A stretch of 64,000 nt of DNA. Origin: Galeruca laticollis (lineage: Eukaryota > Arthropoda > Insecta > Coleoptera > Chrysomelidae). This document shows, piece by piece, positions 50,736 to 61,730 of the stretch. The translations under genes were made by a program, and so were the position numbers. How positions within the stretch are numbered: the stretch's first letter is position 1; every line of letters begins with the position of its first letter. Where the stretch lies: positions 55,567,717-55,631,716 of the forward strand of contig OY998185.1 of NCBI GenBank assembly GCA_963921935.1, in the 5' to 3' direction. The notes beneath the pieces are model-generated. The model did no database searches, had not been told where the DNA came from, and saw only the letters and a program-made list of their open reading frames with translations.

Positions 50736-51224
50736 GTCACCTATATATTTTAGATAAAATTTCATCTAATCGAACATGTTTCGAGAGGATGATAGGCCAA
50801 AAATATATTTTGGATGTATTGCGAAAAATGCAATATTTTCCAGTCCAGCTACATATTTGACGAAAAATGTTTTTCCTCTCAAAAAATACTGAAATTATGA
50901 GAATAAGGGTCCTTTGATACGACAAATCGACTGGTGTTGTCCATTTTTCGATAAGATTAATATTTCAAATATTAGGAGAGCATTTAAGTTAAAAGAATAC
51001 ATGCCTTCTTATAAAAAATAGTACAGACCAAAATAATGGAAGTATTCATTCAATTTTCTGAGAAAGTATCGTCAAAGGTCCAATCTATGATATAAAAAAT
51101 CGGGAGTGCTCTAAAATGATGCGATTCAGAAGTAGAGTGCGTCAAACTTGGAGTATCCAATGAAGAGGGTAAAATCAAATATCCATAGTTATTCAAAAAT
51201 TGATAGAATTAGGGCATTAACAAA
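50736..51224. repeat. 489-bp unit 104 (pair with 56583-57071)
   Basis: The hotspot reads TTTTCCAGTCCAGC, a 7-bp deletion, with TTTTGGATGTATTG, TTAGATAAAATTTC, AAGGGTCCTTTG and ATTAATATTTC. Unit 116 at 56583 shares all of these, 5847 bp away. Units 120 and 121 (58518, 59007) share the 7-bp deletion but have standard heads. Confidence 0.85.
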
Positions 51225-51706
51225 GTCACCTATCGATTTTAGATGGAATTTCATCTAATCGAACATTTTTCGAGAGGATGATAGGCCCAAAATATATTTT
51301 TGTAGAATTGCGAAAAATGCAATATTTTCCTTACATATTTGACGAAAAATGTTTTTCCTCTCAAAAAATACTGAAATTATGAGAATAAGGGTCCTTTGAT
51401 ACGACAAATCGACTGGTGTTGTCCATTTTTCGATAAGATTAATATTTCAAATATTAGGAGAGCATTTAAGTTAAAAGAATACATGCCTCCTTATAAAAAA
51501 TAGTACAGACCAAAATAATGGAAGTATTCATTCAATTTTCTGAGAAATTATCGTCAAAGGTCCAATCTATGATATAAAAAATCGGGAGTGCTCTAAAATG
51601 ATGCGATTCAGAAGTAGAGTGCGTCAAACTTGGAGTATCCAATGAAGAGGGTAAAATCAAATATCCATAGTTATTCAAAAATTGATAGAATTAGGGCATT
51701 AACAAA
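51225..51706. repeat. 482-bp unit (example; sixteen such units)
   Basis: The hotspot reads TTTTCCTTACATATTTGACG, a 14-bp deletion with TAC at both breakpoints. Other copies start at 44223, 44705, 46179, 47145, 47627, 49263, 51707, 52685, 53167, 53649, 54131, 55109, 57072, 57554 and 58036. The second palindrome is usually altered to CAAAATATATTTTTG followed by TAGAATTG. Confidence 0.9.
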
Positions 51707-52188
51707 GTCACCTATCGATTTTAGATGGAATTTCATCTAATCGAACATTTTTCGAGAGGATGATAGGCCCAAAATATATTTTTGTAGAATTGCGAAAAAT
51801 GCAATATTTTCCTTACATATTTGACGAAAAATGTTTTTCCTCTCAAAAAATACTGAAATTATGAGAATAAGGGTTCTTTGATACGACAAATCGACTAGTG
51901 TTGTCCATTTTTCGATAAGATAAATGTTTCAAATATTAGGAGAGCATTTAAGTTGAACGAAAACATGCCTTCATATCAAAAATAGTACAGACCAAAATAA
52001 TGGAAGTATTCATTCAATTTCCTGAGAAAGTATCGTCAAAGGTCCAATCTATGATATAAAAATATGGGAGTGCTCTAAAATGATGGGATTCAGAAGTAGA
52101 GTGCGTCAAACTTGGAGTATCCAATGAAGAGGTTAAAATCAAATATCCATTGTTATTCAAAAATTGATAGAATTAGGGCATTAACAAA

Positions 52189-53166
52189 GTCACCTATCGA
52201 TTTTAGGTGAAATTTCATCTAATCGAACATGTTTCGAGAGGATGATAGGCCAAAAATATATTTTTAGAGTATTGCGAAAAATGCAATATATTTCTTACTA
52301 TAGTCCAGCTACATATTTGACGAAAAATGTTTTTCCTCTCAAAAAATACTGAAATTATGAGAATAAGGGTTCTTTGATACGACAAATCGACTGGTGTTGT
52401 CCATTTTTCGATAAGATAAATGTTTCAGATATTAGGAGAGCATTTAAGTTAAAAGAAAACATGCCTTCATATAAAAAATAGTGCAGACCAAAATAATGGA
52501 AGTATTCATTCAATTTTCTGAGAAAGTATCGTCAAAGGTCCAATCTATGATATGAAAAATCGGGAGTGCTCTAAAATGATGCGATTCAGAAGTAGAGTGC
52601 GTCAAACTTGGAGTATCCAATGAAGAGGGTAAAATCAAATATCCATAGTTATTCAAAAATTGATAGAATTAGGGCATTAACAAAGTCACCTATCGATTTT
52701 AGATGGAATTTCATCTAATCGAACATTTTTCGAAAGGATGATAGGTTCAAAATATATTTTTGTAGAATTGCGAAAAATGCAATATTTTCCTTACATATTT
52801 GACGAAAAATGTTTTTCCTCTCAAAAAATACTGAAATTATGAGAATAAGGGTTCTTTGATACGACAAATCGACTGGTGTTGTCCATTTTTCGCTAAGATA
52901 AATGTTTCAAATATTAGGAGAGCATTTAAGTTAAAAGAATACATGCCTTCTTATAAAAAATAGTACAGACCAAAATAATGGAAGTATTCATTCAATTTTC
53001 TGAGAAAGTATCGTCAAAGGTCCAATCTATGATATAAAAAATCGGGAGTGCTCTAAAATGATGCGATTCAGAAGTAGAGTGCGTCAAACTTGGAGTATCC
53101 AATGAAGAGGGTAAAATCAAATATCCATAGTTATTCAAAAATTGATAGAATTAGGGCATTAACAAA
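52189..53166. repeat. Unit pair 107-108, repeated at 54613-55590
   Basis: A 496-bp unit with TATATTTCTTAC and GTTTCAGATATT, followed by a 482-bp unit with TTTTTCGAAAGG and GATAGGTTC. The same pair occurs 2424 bp downstream (five units). In both cases the preceding unit ends with the TTGAACGAAA and GATGGGATTC tail. This suggests a weak five-unit period in this domain. Confidence 0.78.
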
Positions 53167-56100
53167 GTCACCTATCGATTTTAGATGGAATTTCATCTAA
53201 TCGAACATTTTTCGAGAGGATGATAGGCCCAAAATATATTTTTGTAGAATTGCGAAAAATGCAATATTTTCCTTACATATTTGACGAAAAATGTTTTTCC
53301 TCTCAAAAAATACTGAAATTATGAGAATAAGGGTTCTTTGATACGACAAATCGACTAGTGTTGTCCATTTTTCGATAAGATAAATGTTTCAAATATTAGG
53401 AGAGCATTTAAGTTAAAAGAAAACATGCCTTCATATAAAATATAGTACAGACCAAAATAATGGAAGTATTCATTCAATTTTCTGAGAAAGTATCGTCAAA
53501 GGTCCAATCTATGATATAAGAAATCGGGAGTGTCCTAAACTGATGCGATTCAGAAGTAGAGTGCGTCAAACTTGGAGTATCCAAAGAAGAGGGTAAAATC
53601 AAATATCCATAGTTATTCAAAAATTGATAGAATTAGGGCATTAACAAAGTCACCTATCGATTTTAGATGGAATTTCATCTAATCGAACATTTTTCGAAAG
53701 GATGATAGGTTCAAAATATATTTTTGTAGAATTGCGAAAAATGCAATATTTTCCTTACATATTTGACGAAAAATGTTTTTCCTCTCAAAAAATACTGAAA
53801 TTATGAGAATAAGGGTTCTTTGATACGACAAATCGACTGGTGTTGTCCATTTTTCGCTAAGATAAATGTTTCAAATATTAGGAGAGCATTTAAGTTAAAA
53901 GAAAACATGCCTTCATATAAAATATAGTACAGACCAAAATAATGGAAGTATTCATTCAATTTTCTGAGAAAGTATCGTCAAAGGTCCAATCTATGATATG
54001 AAAAATCGGGAGTGCTCTAAAATGATGCGATTCAGAAGTAGAGTGCGTCAAACTTGGAGTATCCTATGAAGAGGGTAAAATCAAATATCCATAGTTATTC
54101 AAAAATTGATAGAATTAGGGCATTAACAAAGTCACCTATCGATTTTAGATGGAATTTCATCTAATCGAACATTTTTCGAGAGGATGATAAGCCCAAAATA
54201 TATTTTTGTAGAATTGCGAAATTTGCAATATTTTCCTTACATATTTGACGAAAAATGTTTTTCCTCTCAAAAAATACTGAAATTATGAGAATAAGGGTTC
54301 TTTGATACGACAAATCGACTGGTGTTGTCCATTTTTCGCTAAGATAAATGTTTCAAATATTAGGAGAGCATTTAAGTTGAACGAAAACATGCCTTCATAT
54401 CAAAAATAGTACAGACCAAAATAATGGAAGTATTCATTCAATTTTCTGAGAAAGTATCGTCAAAGGTCCAATCTATGATATAAAAATATGGGAGTGCTCT
54501 AAAATGATGGGATTCAGAAGTAGAGTGCGTCAAACTTGGAGTATCCAATGAAGAGGTTAAAATCAAATATCCATAGTTATTCAAAAATTGATAGAATTAG
54601 GGCATTAACAAAGTCACCTATCGATTTTAGGTGAAATTTCATCTAATCGAACATGTTTCGAGAGGATGATAGGCCAAAAATATATTTTTGGAGTATTGCG
54701 AAAAATGCAATATATTTCTTACTATAGTCCAGCTACATATTTGACGAAAAATGTTTTTCCTCTCAAAAAATACTGAAATTATGAGAATAAGGGTTCTTTG
54801 ATACGACAAATCGACTGGTGTTGTCCATTTTTCGATAAGATAAATGTTTCAGATATTAGGAGAGCATTTAAGTTAAAAGAAAACATGCCTTCATATAAAA
54901 AATAGTGCAGACCAAAATAATGGAAGTATTCATTCAATTTTCTGAGAAAGTATCGTCAAAGGTCCAATCTATGATATGAAAAATCGGGAGTGCTCTAAAA
55001 TGATGCGATTCAGAAGTAGAGTGCGTCAAACTTGGAGTATCCAATGAAGAGGGTAAAATCAAATATCCATAGTTATTCAAAAATTGATAGAATTAGGGCA
55101 TTAACAAAGTCACCTATCGATTTTAGATGGAATTTCATCTAATCGAACATTTTTCGAAAGGATGATAGGTTCAAAATATATTTTTGTAGAATTGCGAAAA
55201 ATGCAATATTTTCCTTACATATTTGACGAAAAATGTTTTTCCTCTCAAAAAATACTGAAATTATGAGAATAAGGGTTCTTTGATACGACAAATCGACTGG
55301 TGTTGTCCATTTTTCGCTAAGATAAATGTTTCAAATATTAGGAGAGCATTTAAGTTAAAAGAAAACATGCCTTCATATAAAATATAGTACAGACCAAAAT
55401 AATGGAAGTATTCATTCAATTTTCTGAGAAAGTATCGTCAAAGGTCCAATCTATGATATAAGAAATCGGGAGTGTCCTAAACTGATGCGATTCAGAAGTA
55501 GAGTGCGTCAAACTTGGAGTATCCAATGAAGAGGGTAAAATCAAATATCCATAGTTATTCAAAAATTGATAGAATTAGGGCATTAACAAAGTCACCTATC
55601 GATTTTAGATGAAATTTCATCTAATCGAACATGTTTCGAAATGATGATAGGCCAAAAATATATTTTTGGAGTATTGCGAAAAATGTAATATTTTCCTTAC
55701 TATAGTCCAGCTACATATTTGACGAAAAATGTTTTTCCTTTCAAAAAATACTGAAATTATGAGAATAAGGGTTCTTTGATACGACAAATCGACTAGTGTT
55801 GTCCATTTTTCTATAAGATAAATGTCTCAAATATTAGGAGAGCATTTAAGTTAAAAGAAAACATGCCTTCATATAAAAAATAGTACAGACCAAAATAATG
55901 GAAGTATTCATTCAATTTTCTGAGAAAGTATCGTCAAAGGTCCAATCTATGATATAAGAAATCGGGAGTGTCCTAAACTGATGCGATTCAGAAGTAGAGT
56001 GCGTCAAACTTGGAGTATCCTATGAAGAGGGTAAAATCAAATATCCATAGTTATTCAAAAATTGATAGAATTAGGGCATTAACAAAGTCACCTATCGATT

Positions 56101-59100
56101 TTAGGTGAAATTTCATCTAATCGAACATGTTTCGAGAGGATGATAGGCCAAAAATATATTTTTGGAGTATTGCGAAAAATGCAATATATTTCTTACTATA
56201 GTCCAGCTACATATTTGACGAAAAATGTTTTTCCTCTCAAAAAATACTGAAATTATGAGAATAAGGGTTCTTTGATACGACAAATCGACTGGTGTTGTCC
56301 ATTTTTCGATAAGATAAATGTTTCAAATATTAGGAGAGCATTTAAGTTAAAAGAAAACATGCCTTCATATAAAAAATAGTGCAGACCAAAATAATGGAAG
56401 TATTCATTCAATTTTCTGAGAAAGTATCGTCAAAGGTCCAATCTATGATATAAAAAATCGGGAGTGCTCTAAAATGATGAGATTCAGAAGTAGAGTGCGT
56501 CAAACTTGGAGTATCCAATGAAGAGGGTAAAATCAAATATCCATAGTTATTCAAAAATTGATAGAATTAGAGCATTAACAAAGTCACCTATAGATTTTAG
56601 ATAAAATTTCATATAATCGAACATGTTTCGAGAGGATGATAGGCCAAAAATATATTTTGGATGTATTGCGAAAAATGCAATATTTTCCAGTCCAGCTACA
56701 TATTTGACGAAAAATGTTTTTCCTCTCAAAAAATACTGAAATTATGAGAATAAGGGTCCTTTGATACGACAAATCGACTGGTGTTGTCCATTTTTCGATA
56801 AGATTAATATTTCAAATATTAGGAGAGCATTTAAGTTAAAAGAATACATGCCTTCTTATAAAAAATAGTACAGACCAAAATAATGGAAGTATTCATTCAA
56901 TTTTCTGAGAAAGTATCGTCAAAGGTCCAATCTATGATATAAAAAATCGGGAGTGCTCTAAAATGATGCGATTCAGAAGTAGAGTGCGTCAAACTTGGAG
57001 TATCCAATGAAGAGGGTAAAATCAAATATCCATAGTTATTCAAAAATTGATAGAATTAGGGCATTAACAAAGTCACCTATCGATTTTAGATGGAATTTTA
57101 TCTAATCGAACATTTTTCGAGAGGATGATAGGTTCAAAATATATTTTTGTAGAATTGCGAAAAATGCAATATTTTCCTTACATATTTGACGGAAAATGTT
57201 TTTCCTCTCAAAAAATACTGAAATTATGAGAATAAGGGTTCTTTGATACGACAAATCGACTGGTGTTGTCCATTTTTCGCTAAGATGAATGTTTCAAATA
57301 TTAGGAGAGCATTTAATTCAAAAGAAAACATGCCTTCATATAAAAAATAGTACAGACCAAAATAATGGAAGTATTCATTCAATTTTCTGAGAAAGTATCG
57401 TCAAAGGTCCAATCTATGATATAAAAATATGGGAGTGCTCTAAAATGATGGGATTCAGAAGTAGAGTGCGTCAAACTTGGAGTATCCAATGAAGAGGTTA
57501 AAATCAAATATCCATAGTTATTCAAAAATTGATAGAATTAGGGCATTAACAAAGTCACCTATCGATTTAAGGTGAAATTTCATCTAATCGAACATGTTTC
57601 GAGAGGATGATAGGCCAAAAATATATTTTTGGAGTATTGCGAAAAATGCAATATTTTCCTTACATATTTGACGAAAAATGTTTTTCCTCTCAAAAAATAC
57701 TGAAATTATGAGAATAAGGGTTCTTTGATACGACAAATCGACTGGTGTTGTCCATTTTTCGCTAAGATAAATGTTTCAAATATTAGGAGAGCATTTAAGT
57801 TGAACGAAAACATGCCTTCATATCAAAAATAGTACAGACCAAAATAATGGAAGTATTCATTCAATTTTCTGAGAAAGTATCGTCAAAGGTCCAATCTATG
57901 ATATAAAAATATGGGAGTGCTCTAAAATGATGGGATTCAGAAGTAGAGTGCGTCAAACTTGGAGTATCCAATGAAGAGGTTAAAATCAAATATCCATAGT
58001 TATTCAAAAATTGATAGAATTAGGGCATTAACAAAGTCACCTATCGATTTTAGATGGAATTTCATCTAATCGAACATTTTTCGAGAGGATGATAGGCCCA
58101 AAATATATTTTTGTAGAATTGCGAAAAATGCAATATTTTCCTTACATATTTGACGAAAAATGTTTTTCCTCTCAAAAAATACTGAAATTATGAGAATAAG
58201 GGTTCTTTGATACGACAAATCGACTGGTGTTGTCCATTTTTCGCTAAGATAAATGTTTTAAATATTAGGAGAGCATTTAAGTTAAAAGAAAACATGCCTT
58301 CATATAAAAAATAGTACAGACCAAAATAATGGAAGTATTCATTCAATTTTCTGAGAAAGTATCGTCAAAGGTCCTATCTATGATATAAGAAATCGGGAGT
58401 GTCCTAAACTGATGCGATTCAGAAGTAGAGTGCGTCAAACTTGGAGTATCCAATGAAGAGGGTAAAATCAAATATCCATAGTTATTCAAAAATTGATAGA
58501 ATTAGGGCATTAACAAAGTCACCTATCGATTTTAGATGAAATTTCATCTAATCGAACATGTTTCGAGATGATGATAGGCCAAAAATATATTTTTGGAGTA
58601 TTGCGAAAAATGTAATATTTTCCAGTCCAGCTACATATTTGACGAAAAATGTTTTTCCTCTCAAAAAATACTGAAATTATGAGAATAAGAGTCCTTTGAT
58701 ACGACAAATCGACTGGTGTTGTCCATTTTTCGATAAGATAAATATTTCAAATATTAGGAGAGCATTTAAGTTAAAAGAATACATGCCTTCTTATAAAAAA
58801 TAGTACAGACCAAAATAATGGAAGTATTCATTCAATTTTCTGAGAAAGTATCGTCAAAGGTCCAATCTATGATATAAAAAATCGGGAGTGCTCTAAAATG
58901 ATGCGATTCAGAAGTAGAGTGCGTCAAACTTGGAGTATCCAATGAAGAGGGTAAAATCAAATATCCATAGTTATTCAAAAATTGATAGAATTAGAGCATT
59001 AACAAAGTCACCTATCGATTTTAGATGAAATTTCATCTAATCGAACATGTTTCGAGAGGATGATAGGCCAAAAACATATTTTGGGAGTATTGCGAAAAAT

Positions 59101-59495
59101 GCAATATTTTCCAGTCCAGCTACATATTTGACGAAAAATGTTTTTCCTCTCAAAAAATACTGAAATTATGAGAATAAGAGTCCTTTGATACGACAAATCG
59201 ACTGGTGTTGTCCATTTTTCGATAAGATAAATATTTCAAATATTAGGAGAGCATTTAAGTTAAAAGAATACATGCCTTCTTATAAAAAATAGTACAGACC
59301 AAAATAATGGAAGTATTCATTCAATTTTCTGAGAAAGTATCGTCAAAGGTCCAATCTATGATATAAAAAATCGGGAGTGCTCTAAAATGATGCGATTCAG
59401 AAGTAGAGTGCGTCAAACTTGGAGTATCAAATGAAGAGGGTAAAATCAAATATCCATAGTTATTCAAAAATTGATAGAATTAGGGCATTACCAAA

Positions 59496-59964
59496 GTCAC
59501 CTATCGATTTTAGATGGAATTTCATCTAATCGAACATGTTTCGAGAGGATGATAGGCCAAAAATATATTTTTGGAGTATAGCGAAAAATGCAATATTTGA
59601 CGAAAAATGTTTTTCCTCTCAAAAAATACTGGAATTATGAGAATAAGAGTTCTTTGATACGACAAATCGACTGGTGTTGTCCATTTTCCGATAAGATAAA
59701 TGTTTCAAATATTGGGTGAGCATTTAAGTTAAAAGAAAACATGCCTTCATATAAAAAATAGTACAGACCAAAATAATGGAAGTATTCATTCAATTTTCTG
59801 AGAAAGTATCGTCAAAGGTCCAACCTATGATATAAAAAATTGGGTGTGCTCTAAAATGATGCGATTCAGAAGTAGAGTGCGTCAATCTTGGAGTATCCAA
59901 TGGAGAGGTTAAAATCAAATATCCATAGTTATTCAAAAATTGATAGAATTAGGGCACTAACAAA
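59496..59964. repeat. 469-bp unit with a 27-bp hotspot deletion
   Basis: Reads GCAATATTTGACG. The two copies of ATATTT that flank the hotspot interior have been joined with loss of 27 bp, a 6-bp microhomology deletion seen only here. Confidence 0.88.
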
Positions 59965-60099
59965 GTCCCCTATCGATTTTAGGTGGAATTTCATCTAATC
60001 GAACATGTTTCTAGAGGATGATAGGCCAAAAATATATTTTTGGAGTATTGCGAAAAATGTAATATATTCCAGCTACATATTTGACGAAAAATGTTTTTC

Positions 60100-61730
60100 C
60101 TCTCAAATAGTACTGAAATTATTAGGATAAGGGTTCTTTGATACGACAAATCGACTGGTGTTGTCCATTTTCCGATAAGATAAATGTTTCAAATATTAGA
60201 AGAGCATTTAAGTTAAAAGAAAACATGCCTTCATATAAAAAATAGTACAGACCAAAATAATGGAAGTATTCATTCAATTTTCTGAGAAAGTATCGTCAAA
60301 GGTCCAATCTATGATATAAAACATCGGGAGTGCTCTAAAACTATGCGATTCAGAAGAAGAGTGCGTCAAACTTGGAGTATCCAATGAAGAGGGTAAAATC
60401 AAATATCCATACTTATTCAAAAATTGATAGAATTAGGGCATTAACAAAGTCACCTATCGATTTTACATGAAATTTCATCTAATCGAACATGTTTCGAGAG
60501 GATGATAGGCCAAAAATATATTTTATGAGTATTGCGAAAAATGCAATGCAAAAATGTTTTTCCACTCAAAAAATACTGAAAATATGAGGATAAGGGTTCT
60601 TTGATACGACAAATCGACTGGTGTTGTCCATTTTTCGATAAGATAAATGTTTCAAATATTAGAAGAGCATTTAAGTTAAAAGAAAACATGCCTTCATATA
60701 AAAAATAGTACAGACCAAAATAATGGAAGTATTCATTCAATTTTCTGAGAAAGTATCGTCAAAGGTCCAATCTATGATATAAAAAGTCGAGAGTGCTCTA
60801 AAATGATGCGATTCAGAAGTAGAGTGCGTCCAACTTGGAGTATCCAATGAAGAGGGTGAAATCAAATATCCATAGTTATTCAAAAATTGATAGAATTAGG
60901 GCATTAACAAAGTCACCTATCGATTTTAGATGAAATTCCATCTAATCGAACATGTTTCGGGAGGATGATAAGCCAAAAATATATTTTGGGAGTATTGCAA
61001 AAAATGCAATATTTTCCTTACTATAGTCCAGCTACATATTTGACCAAAAATGTTTTTCCTCTCAAATAGTACTGAAATTATTAGGATAAGGGTTCTTTGA
61101 TACGACAAATCGACTGGTGTTGTCCATTTTTCGATAAGATAAATGTTTCAAATATTAGAAGAGCATTTAAGTTAAAAGAAAACATGCCTTCATATAAAAA
61201 ATAGTACAGACCAAAATAATGGAAGTATTCATTCAATTTTCTGAGAAAGTATCGTCAAAGGTCCAATCTATGATATAAAACATCGGGAGTGCTCTAAAAC
61301 TATGCGATTCAGAAGAAGAGTGCGTCAAACTTGGAGTATCCAATGAAGAGGGTAAAATCAAATATCCATACTTATTCAAAAATTGATAGAATTAGGGCAT
61401 TAACAAAGTCACCTATCGATTTTACATGAAATTTCATCTAATCGAACATGTTTCGAGAGGATGATAGGCCAAAAATATATTTTATGAGTATTGCGAAAAA
61501 TGCAATGCAAAAATGTTTTTCCACTCAAAAAATACTGAAAATATGAGGATAAGGGTTCTTTGATACGACAAATCGACTGGTGTTGTCCATTTTTCGATAA
61601 GATAAATGTTTCAAATATTAGAAGAGCATTTAAGTTAAAAGAAAACATGCCTTCATATAAAAAATAGTACAGACCAAAATAATGGAAGTATTCATTCAAT
61701 TTTCTGAGAAAGTATCGTCAAAGGTCCAAT
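60100..61730. repeat. 959-bp tandem duplication containing the 463-bp units
   Basis: About 670 bp from the middle of unit 123 through unit 124 recurs 959 bp later from the middle of unit 125 through unit 126. Shared rare features are CTCAAATAGTACTG, ATTATTAGGATAAGG, AAACATCGGGAG, AAAACTATGCG, CATACTTATTC and TTTTACATGAAATT. Units 124 (60449-60911) and 126 (61408-61870) are both 463 bp with the same 33-bp deletion (AATGCAATGCAAAAATG). Edges are approximate. Confidence 0.88.

Larger units (their letters stand above)
44223..58517. repeat. Domain VI: 482-bp family, units 91-119
   Basis: Unit starts: 44223, 44705, 45187, 45683, 46179, 46661, 47145, 47627, 48109, 48605, 49263, 49745, 50240, 50736, 51225, 51707, 52189, 52685, 53167, 53649, 54131, 54613, 55109, 55591, 56087, 56583, 57072, 57554, 58036. 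Sixteen of 29 units are 482 bp. Further markers largely confined to this domain are TTTTTCGCTAAG, GTGTCCTAAACTGATGCG, TTGAACGAAA, AATATGGGAGTG with GATGGGATTC, and TATATTTCTTAC. Confidence 0.9.
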
